Position numbers and translations under genes: made by a program. The notes beneath the pieces are model-generated. The model worked only from the letters and a program-made list of their open reading frames with translations, had not been told where the DNA came from and ran no database searches. A DNA stretch of 19,311 nt. Origin: Bacteroidales bacterium M7 (GTDB lineage: Bacteria > Bacteroidota > Bacteroidia > Bacteroidales > Muribaculaceae). Shown piece after piece: positions 14,894 to 19,311 of this stretch (the stretch's first letter is position 1; every line of letters begins with the position of its first letter). The DNA lies in assembly GCA_001689515.1 (NCBI GenBank), contig LUJR01000023.1, positions 1-19,311 of the forward strand. Reading direction: 5' to 3'.

Positions 14894-14974
14894 TGAACTT
14901 TTAGCCATCTACAAATATTATATTTATATCTAACCTGACTGATTTACAGTATTAAAATTTTTAGTTATACTATT

Positions 14975-15856
14975 ATGAGAACTACAATGCTGACATGCTC
15001 GGCTCTGCTGCTGGGCATGATTACGATAACCGGATGCAAAAGCTCCCAGCAGACTAACATGAAACAGCCCGCTAACAATGTGACCCAGACTGAGCCTGTA
15101 GCAAAACTGTCTCCCGAAGTGATGGATAAACTGTCCGGAGAATGGTCTATAACCTCCATCGGTGACAGCGTGCTCGATGTGGAACAGCTGCCGGTGGTCA
15201 ACCTACAGCAGCCCGAAAACTCCACCAACGAAAACACCAACACCTTGCTCTGCTACGCCAACGGAGGCTGTAACACCATCAACGGACAGTTTACGGTAGC
15301 TGACGGAAACGTAATGACCCCCTCTGGCGAATTCATCTCTACAATGATGTTCTGCCCCGATCCTAATTTCGACATGATGATGGGTCAGGCATTCCCGCTC
15401 GTGAAGACCTACTCCACATCCGACACCAACGGCGAGTCCACTCTGACCATGTATGATGCCAAAGGCAACAAACTGATGTCACTACGCAAGCACGACATAG
15501 AATTTCTCAACGGAGCCTGGCGCGTCACATCGATAGAAGGCAAAGCCATCGCCCCGGAAGTGGGAATGGAGATGGTGATAGACCTGCCCGAACATCGTGT
15601 ACACATGAACGCCGGATGCAATATCGTCAATGGCACCATTGACCCGGTAATGGATACTCCGGCAGGCATAAAATTCAGCAATATGGCAGCAACACGCATG
15701 ACTTGCCCCAACATAGAACTGGAATATGCCCTGCTCCAGAACCTTGAAAAGGTGACAAAGTGCGTACGCTCTGGAAAGAAGGACACAGCCCTGCTTGAAA
15801 ACGCCACAGGCAAGGTACTCATCACCATGACACGCATGGAGCTCCCGGTCGAATAA
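14975..15856 (+). CDS. Lipoprotein with two tandem META domains
   Basis: The 293-residue product has a signal peptide ending in the lipobox ITGC (Cys21) and a short Gln/Asn/Thr linker. It then has two META-like domains: about 48-170 (LSGEWSITSIGDSVL, GGCNTINGQF, MMFCPD) and about 172-290 (LNGAWRVTSIEGKAI, AGCNIVNGTI, TRMTCPN). The repeated pattern of GxW..TSI, GCN..NG and a later Cys-Pro indicates a domain duplication. The protein should sit in the cell envelope facing the periplasm. It is 81 bases past the acyl-CoA ligase and convergent with ruvC, sharing a bidirectional terminator. The role is unknown beyond the general stress link of META proteins. Confidence 0.87.
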   Translation: MRTTMLTCSALLLGMITITGCKSSQQTNMKQPANNVTQTEPVAKLSPEVMDKLSGEWSITSIGDSVLDVEQLPVVNLQQPENSTNENTNTLLCYANGGCNTINGQFTVADGNVMTPSGEFISTMMFCPDPNFDMMMGQAFPLVKTYSTSDTNGESTLTMYDAKGNKLMSLRKHDIEFLNGAWRVTSIEGKAIAPEVGMEMVIDLPEHRVHMNAGCNIVNGTIDPVMDTPAGIKFSNMAATRMTCPNIELEYALLQNLEKVTKCVRSGKKDTALLENATGKVLITMTRMELPVE

Positions 15857-15881
15857 AAGGCATTTACACCAAATATGATAT

Positions 15882-15920
15882 AAAATCCCGGCGGCATCAG
15901 ACGATGCGGTCGGGATTTTT
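15882..15920. terminator. Bidirectional terminator between META lipoprotein and ruvC
   Basis: AAAATCCCG (15882-15890) and CGGGATTTT (15911-15919) form a stem that continues inside with GCATC/GATGC and ends in a T run in either direction. The last codons of ruvC lie within the hairpin, so the ruvC stop and its terminator overlap. Confidence 0.8.
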
Positions 15921-16490
15921 CTTTATAAATTCTTTCCAGCTGTTGGCAGATGATTGCACCTTTACAGGTCTTGTCGTCTCATAGAAGTGGCAGAGGGCTG
16001 CCGCGAGCGCATCTGTTGCATCGAGCTTGCCACCCATCTGGCTGTCAGGAATCTTGAGCATCCGCTGCAGCATGGCGCTTACCTGCTCCTTCGATGCAGC
16101 ACCGTTGCCAGTTATAGCCATCTTTATCTTTCGCGGCTCGTACTCAGTAATAGGTACATCGCGACTCAAGGCGGCAGCCATCGCCACGCCCTGGGCGCGT
16201 CCGAGTTTGAGCATCGACTGGACGTTTTTGCCAAAAAACGGAGCCTCTATGGCAAGTTCGTCAGGGAGAAAGCTCTCCACAAGCCCCACCACACGGTCAT
16301 AGATGCGCCGCAGCCTCATGTAGTGGCTTTCAAATCGGCTAAGCTCTATCACACCCATGGCTATCATGACAGGCTTCTTTGACGCCACTCCGAGCAGGCT
16401 GTAGCCCATCACATTCGTACCAGGGTCGATGCCCATGATGATGCGGTCAAACTGTTTGAGCCGTTCACCGGTCTTCAGCGTCTCCGACAT
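15897..16490 (-). CDS. ruvC: Crossover junction endodeoxyribonuclease RuvC
   Basis: RuvC resolves Holliday junctions with RuvAB. With the ATG at 16490 the protein is 197 residues, with catalytic Asp22 (GIDPGTNVMGY), Glu82 (AIEAPFFGKNVQS), and Asp157 and Asp160 (LDATDALAAALCH). The frame extends to 16559, but the ATG at 16490 overlaps the stop of the DUF4286 gene by one base (TGATG), which suggests translational coupling and fixes the start. It is the last gene of the glycosyltransferase-GYF_2-DUF4286-ruvC run. A Lys-rich C-terminal tail (WKEFIKKNPDRIV) follows the nuclease fold. Confidence 0.95.
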   Translation of the reverse strand: MSETLKTGERLKQFDRIIMGIDPGTNVMGYSLLGVASKKPVMIAMGVIELSRFESHYMRLRRIYDRVVGLVESFLPDELAIEAPFFGKNVQSMLKLGRAQGVAMAAALSRDVPITEYEPRKIKMAITGNGAASKEQVSAMLQRMLKIPDSQMGGKLDATDALAAALCHFYETTRPVKVQSSANSWKEFIKKNPDRIV

Positions 16491-16816
16491 CAGTCCGTAT
16501 CTATGATTTCCATAAATGTGGTAAACGGCAGTATCCGTTCGCCCCACGCAGCGTGGCACTCGGGCATAAGAGAAGATGAAAGATAATCAGCCCACCGTGC
16601 GGCATCCCCACGCGATGGCATCTGAAGCTGACACGCATACGCCTCCGCTTCATCGTCATGCGCACCCTCAAGCATCTGCCCTATCACACGTGATGATACG
16701 ACAGAGGTGGCTCCGCGTTCCACTGCGCGAGGCACAAAGCTACACCTGAGCCAATTGAGGAAATCCTGCCTTATAGAGCTGTCAATGGCGAAGGTTGTGT
16801 TGATCAACATCCTCAT
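16490..16816 (-). CDS. DUF4286 family protein
   Basis: The 108-residue protein begins MRMLINTTFAIDSSIRQDFL, the typical start of DUF4286 proteins (short, cytoplasmic, ferredoxin-like in appearance), which occur next to ruvC in Bacteroidetes. No catalytic motif is visible. The frame is open to 16966, but the extension overlaps the upstream gene and is not family-like. The ATG at 16810 (Met3) is the alternative. The start is 10 bases past the preceding stop, and the stop overlaps the ruvC start. Function unknown. Confidence 0.75.
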   Translation of the reverse strand: MRMLINTTFAIDSSIRQDFLNWLRCSFVPRAVERGATSVVSSRVIGQMLEGAHDDEAEAYACQLQMPSRGDAARWADYLSSSLMPECHAAWGERILPFTTFMEIIDTD

Positions 16817-16826
16817 AGCTTCGTCA

Positions 16827-17441
16827 TCAAGGCATGTCAACGCCAAGAGCCGACACGCCAAGGGCAAATATAACCCACACCAACGGACCGAGTATATTGA
16901 TTGCAAGACCGATCCAGAAACCGAGCTTGGTCCAGAACCCCGCGCTCTGCGATGCGGCTTCAGCACCGACTATATCGCCTCTGCGCCAGATGGCTTCGAC
17001 ATTCGATGCCTTTACTATACCCACCACTCCAAATGGCAGACAGCAGAATATCGTCACAAGTATCGACTCCACAAGCCACGTCTTAGGGCATAATACCATC
17101 GGTCCCATAGGCTGCTCATGAGGATATGTGCCATTAAAACGTGGAGGCTGCTGCTGAGACTGGTTGGCTTGTCCCTGCTGGGCATTGCAGCCCGCATCCC
17201 CACGGGGCTGTTGTGGCGCAAACGGAGGAGGCGTGGCAGCAGTCACCTCGTCAGGATTCGACGAATCAAGATCAGGACGGCCGAACAGCAGCTCCTGAAG
17301 TTCGGGGATGCTCTGAGCCTGCGCCCAGTCTGCCATGCCCTCGGTCCATACCAGCGAAGTGGCAGTGAGACCGTTGATAAGCAGTTGATGGTGGTCAAAG
17401 GGACCCTTAGGCTGTCCGTTGATAGCTATGTAATATTTCAT
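16827..17441 (-). CDS. GYF_2 (DUF4339) plus CD225/dispanin-like membrane protein
   Basis: The 204 residues have three parts. A GYF_2 domain (about 1-52, with YYIAINGQPKGPF and LVWTEGMADWAQA) probably binds proline-rich peptides. A disordered Pro/Gln-rich linker spans about 56-115. A C-terminal CD225-like region has a first membrane segment (PKTWLVESILVTIFCCLPFGVVGIV, read as 119-130 and 131-143), a cytoplasmic stretch SNVEAIWRRGD and a second segment (about 173-198). The CD225 fold is shared with eukaryotic interferon-induced transmembrane proteins and is common in bacteria, where its role is mostly unknown. One base separates its ATG from the glycosyltransferase stop, so the two are co-transcribed. 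Confidence 0.85.
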   Translation of the reverse strand: MKYYIAINGQPKGPFDHHQLLINGLTATSLVWTEGMADWAQAQSIPELQELLFGRPDLDSSNPDEVTAATPPPFAPQQPRGDAGCNAQQGQANQSQQQPPRFNGTYPHEQPMGPMVLCPKTWLVESILVTIFCCLPFGVVGIVKASNVEAIWRRGDIVGAEAASQSAGFWTKLGFWIGLAINILGPLVWVIFALGVSALGVDMP

Positions 17442-17442
17442 T

Positions 17443-18213
17443 CTATTGTTTGTTAGGCGAGGCTGACGAGCTTCGTCGGTTTATATATCTTTTCAAGAAT
17501 TTAAGATGTCTCCACATCGTAGGCAACGTGCCGAAATAACGGCACATTATGTTGAATCGTTCGCGCAGCGAAGCCTTCATGTTTGCTGTTGTCATTCCCT
17601 CGCTCAGATAATGTATTATAGTCTCATCCACATAATGATTGCGTCGGGAATGTTGCAGACATCTTATGCACCAGTCATAGTCGGCAGAGAAACGATAGTC
17701 CAGATTGTAGAAACCAGTGATTTTACGCAGCGCGACAAAAGCCTGATGACACACAGTCATACCGTCCTTAAACGAGTCGAGCGTCAACACCTCAGGTGCG
17801 CGCAGATGCCGAGGTCCCAGCACCCGTCCGTCACTGTCCACTATATCGGTCTGACCATAGATTATGCCCGGAAAATCATCATCCATTGCGGCATCTGCAA
17901 GCAGCTGCAACGTCTCAGGTGAAGCAAAGCGGTCACCGGCATTGAGAAATATCACGTATTCCCCCTCAGCCATGGCTATGCCCTTGTTCATCGCATCATA
18001 TATACCTTTGTCAGGTTCGCTGATCCAGCGCAGATTAGCATTGGTGCACTCTCTGAGCAAGTCCAAAGTCCCGTCGGTCGACGCACCGTCCACCACGATC
18101 ATCTCATACAGGTCACACGTCTGCTCCATGACACTTGCGAGAGTCGGAGGCAGCGTCGATGCAGCATTATATGTAACTGTGATGATGGAAAACAGCGGTT
18201 TAACTTCTGACAT
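17443..18213 (-). CDS. Family 2 glycosyltransferase
   Basis: A GT-A fold glycosyltransferase of 256 residues, likely cytoplasmic or membrane-associated and acting on an envelope glycan. Marks are FSIITVTYNAASTL (8-21), IVVDGASTDGT (39-49), ISEPDKGIYDAMNKG (64-78), and FLNAGDR (89-95) at the metal-binding DxD position. A conserved H-Q-A-F and a DYDW segment lie further on, and the C-terminus is basic. The PDKGIYDAMNKG form is typical of the WcaA/WcaE-like subgroup. Donor and acceptor cannot be told. I choose the ATG at 18213; the longer start at 18237 would lie upstream of the predicted transcription start. Confidence 0.9.
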   Translation of the reverse strand: MSEVKPLFSIITVTYNAASTLPPTLASVMEQTCDLYEMIVVDGASTDGTLDLLRECTNANLRWISEPDKGIYDAMNKGIAMAEGEYVIFLNAGDRFASPETLQLLADAAMDDDFPGIIYGQTDIVDSDGRVLGPRHLRAPEVLTLDSFKDGMTVCHQAFVALRKITGFYNLDYRFSADYDWCIRCLQHSRRNHYVDETIIHYLSEGMTTANMKASLRERFNIMCRYFGTLPTMWRHLKFLKRYINRRSSSASPNKQ

Positions 18214-18239
18214 TGCACAAACGTTATATTGTTGCAATG

Positions 18240-18270
18240 CAAATATACAAATTTTGCATTTCTAAACCAA
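18240..18270 (-). promoter_or_regulatory. Promoter of the glycosyltransferase-ruvC operon
   Basis: On the minus strand TTGG (18270-18267), a 19-base spacer and TATATTTG (18247-18240) fit the Bacteroidetes consensus with one change in the -33 element. The start near 18236 gives a leader of about 23 bases to the ATG at 18213. It overlaps the divergent engB promoter. Confidence 0.65.
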
Positions 18271-18284
18271 TATAGGTAACTTTA
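18253..18284 (+). promoter_or_regulatory. Promoter of engB, overlapping the divergent promoter
   Basis: TTTG (18253-18256), a 20-base spacer and TAACTTTA (18277-18284) fit the consensus with one change in the last base of the -7 element. The start near 18288 gives a 30-base leader. It shares 18253-18270 with the minus-strand promoter. Confidence 0.55.
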
Positions 18285-18317
18285 GAGACAGATTTGTAAC
18301 ATAAGTAATTACCAGAT

Positions 18318-18920
18318 ATGATAATCAACACAGCAAGATTCGAAATCAGCAATACCGATGTCAATAAATGTCCTGAAGGGATGAAACATGAATATGCCTT
18401 CATCGGACGAAGCAACGTTGGTAAATCCTCGCTCATCAACATGCTTACAGGGCGCAAGAATCTTGCCATGACATCCTCTACACCAGGCAAGACCATGCTG
18501 ATCAACCACTTCCTGGTCAACGACAGCTGGTACATCGTGGACCTCCCTGGCTACGGATACGCCCAGCGCAGCAAGACAGACCGCCAGCGTCTGGAGAAAA
18601 TCATCAAAAGCTACATACTCCAACGCCGCCAGATGACCAACCTCTTCCTGCTGATCGACTCGCGCCACAAGCCTCAGAAAATCGACCTTGAATTCATGGA
18701 GTTCCTGGGCGAAAACGGAGTACCATTCAGCATTGTATTCACCAAGACCGACAAACTCAGCAAAAAAGCCGCCGAAGACAACATCACCTCCTACTGCAAA
18801 ACCCTCATGGAGCAATGGGAAGAACTCCCCCCCGTCTTCATCACATCCAGCGAAACCTCCAAAGGCCGCGAAGAAATCCTCACCTACATCGACCAACTCA
18901 ACCAACTCCCCCTCTCATAA
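18318..18920 (+). CDS. engB: Ribosome biogenesis GTP-binding protein YsxC/EngB
   Basis: EngB/YihA is a small essential GTPase required for large ribosomal subunit assembly. The 200 residues contain G1 GRSNVGKSS (30-38), the G2 region SSTPGKT (53-59), G3 DLPGYGYA (75-82), G4 TKTD (142-145) and G5 SSETSKG (177-183), all in the expected order and length. It is divergent from the glycosyltransferase operon and convergent with the rRNA operon. No hairpin terminator is clear after it; repeats follow instead. Confidence 0.96.
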   Translation: MIINTARFEISNTDVNKCPEGMKHEYAFIGRSNVGKSSLINMLTGRKNLAMTSSTPGKTMLINHFLVNDSWYIVDLPGYGYAQRSKTDRQRLEKIIKSYILQRRQMTNLFLLIDSRHKPQKIDLEFMEFLGENGVPFSIVFTKTDKLSKKAAEDNITSYCKTLMEQWEELPPVFITSSETSKGREEILTYIDQLNQLPLS

Positions 18921-18936
18921 TCCCCCCAAGCCCCCA

Positions 18937-18990
18937 AAGTCCTTAGAGTCCTTAAGGACCTTAAGACTCTAAAGACCTTAAAATCATAAG
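18937..18990. repeat. 9-bp periodic palindromic repeat, about six units
   Basis: The region divides into 9-base units such as AAGTCCTTA, GAGTCCTTA, AGGACCTTA, AGACTCTAA, AGACCTTAA. Units and their complements resemble each other, so the stretch contains palindromes (GTCCTTAAGGAC at 18948-18959; TTAGAGTC/GACTCTAA at 18943-18950 and 18965-18972). It follows engB and could form a hairpin. It may replace a terminator, although no T run follows. Confidence 0.7.
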
Positions 18991-19001
18991 CGTCCCATCC
19001 C

Positions 19002-19025
19002 TGTAGGGACATGCCGTGGCATGTC
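19002..19025 (+). repeat. REP-like palindrome with 5' GTAG (copy 3)
   Basis: This copy matches the 24-base element at 1219-1242 at all but one position (the palindrome reads GACATGCCGTGGCATGTC). It sits between the two 9-bp periodic repeats, in the gap between engB and the rRNA operon. Confidence 0.75.
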
Positions 19026-19050
19026 CGCATCCCAGCCGTGCATAATTATT

Positions 19051-19097
19051 AGACTTATAAGATTTATAAGTCTTATGAGATTTATAAGACTTACAAG
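19051..19097. repeat. 9-bp periodic AT-rich palindromic repeat, about five units
   Basis: Units read AGACTTATA, AGATTTATA, AGTCTTATG, AGATTTATA, AGACTTACA. AGACTTATAA (19051-19060) and TTATAAGTCT (19064-19073) are perfect inverted arms, and AAGTCTTAT/ATAAGACTT (19068-19076, 19084-19092) form another pair. Period and unit pattern resemble the repeat at 18937-18990, which has GC-richer units. Confidence 0.7.
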
Positions 19098-19114
19098 CCC
19101 TGCGGGGCGTGTGC

Positions 19115-19156
19115 AAAAAAAGAGCGCCCCGGGGAGCTTGTTGCTCTCCGGGGCGC
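19115..19156 (-). terminator. Rho-independent terminator of the rRNA operon
   Basis: On the minus strand GCGCCCCGGAGAGC (19156-19143) pairs with GCTCCCCGGGGCGC (19137-19124) across a 5-nt loop, with one T-G pair. A seven-base T run (19121-19115) follows. It lies directly downstream of 5S rRNA. Confidence 0.9.
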
Positions 19157-19164
19157 ATGGAGGG

Positions 19165-19270
<106 letters not shown>

Positions 19271-19311
19271 TATCGTCCGGTACTTATGCACCGTTATATC
19301 TTGGAAAAGCG

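Overview
The window looks like a chromosomal segment of a Bacteroidales bacterium, most likely a Muribaculaceae-type gut organism. The reasons are a moderate-GC core genome, almost no Shine-Dalgarno sequences, several promoters of the Bacteroidetes form TTTG-N19/20-TAnnTTTG, META-domain lipoproteins and a Bacteroides-like 5S rRNA. The assignment is an inference from gene families and promoter style, not from a search.

Layout. Positions 1-431 hold a 14-bp inverted repeat and a decayed gene resembling a CatA-like O-acetyltransferase. Next, on the minus strand, come a META-domain lipoprotein with a small membrane protein (439-1147), tRNA-His with its own promoter and terminator (1341-1506), and a housekeeping operon panC-panD-ffh-folD (5116 down to 1569) that joins pantothenate synthesis, the signal recognition particle and one-carbon metabolism. 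Facing away from it on the plus strand are an atypical OmpR-type response regulator whose phospho-acceptor Asp is Glu, then rnhB and a polytopic membrane protein of unknown function. A 459-base gap (8057-8515) is filled with nested palindromes. It is followed by a metal (zinc-type) ABC substrate-binding lipoprotein and its ATPase, without a permease in the window. rlmN runs back toward the ATPase gene and overlaps its end by 62 bases. Then come glmS, a long-chain acyl-CoA ligase and a double META lipoprotein (plus strand). A minus-strand operon follows: glycosyltransferase, GYF_2/CD225 protein, DUF4286 protein and ruvC. engB/ysxC is divergent from it. The window ends inside an rRNA operon on the minus strand, with 5S rRNA and its terminator.

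Most genes are ordinary core genes. The unusual material is mainly non-coding: REP-like palindromes carrying a 5' GTAG, some in inverted pairs; a composite inverted repeat in which the hairpins keep their pairing through compensatory changes; 9-bp periodic palindromic repeats; and two genes whose start codon lies almost at the predicted transcription start. No complete defence system, CRISPR array or transposase gene is visible.
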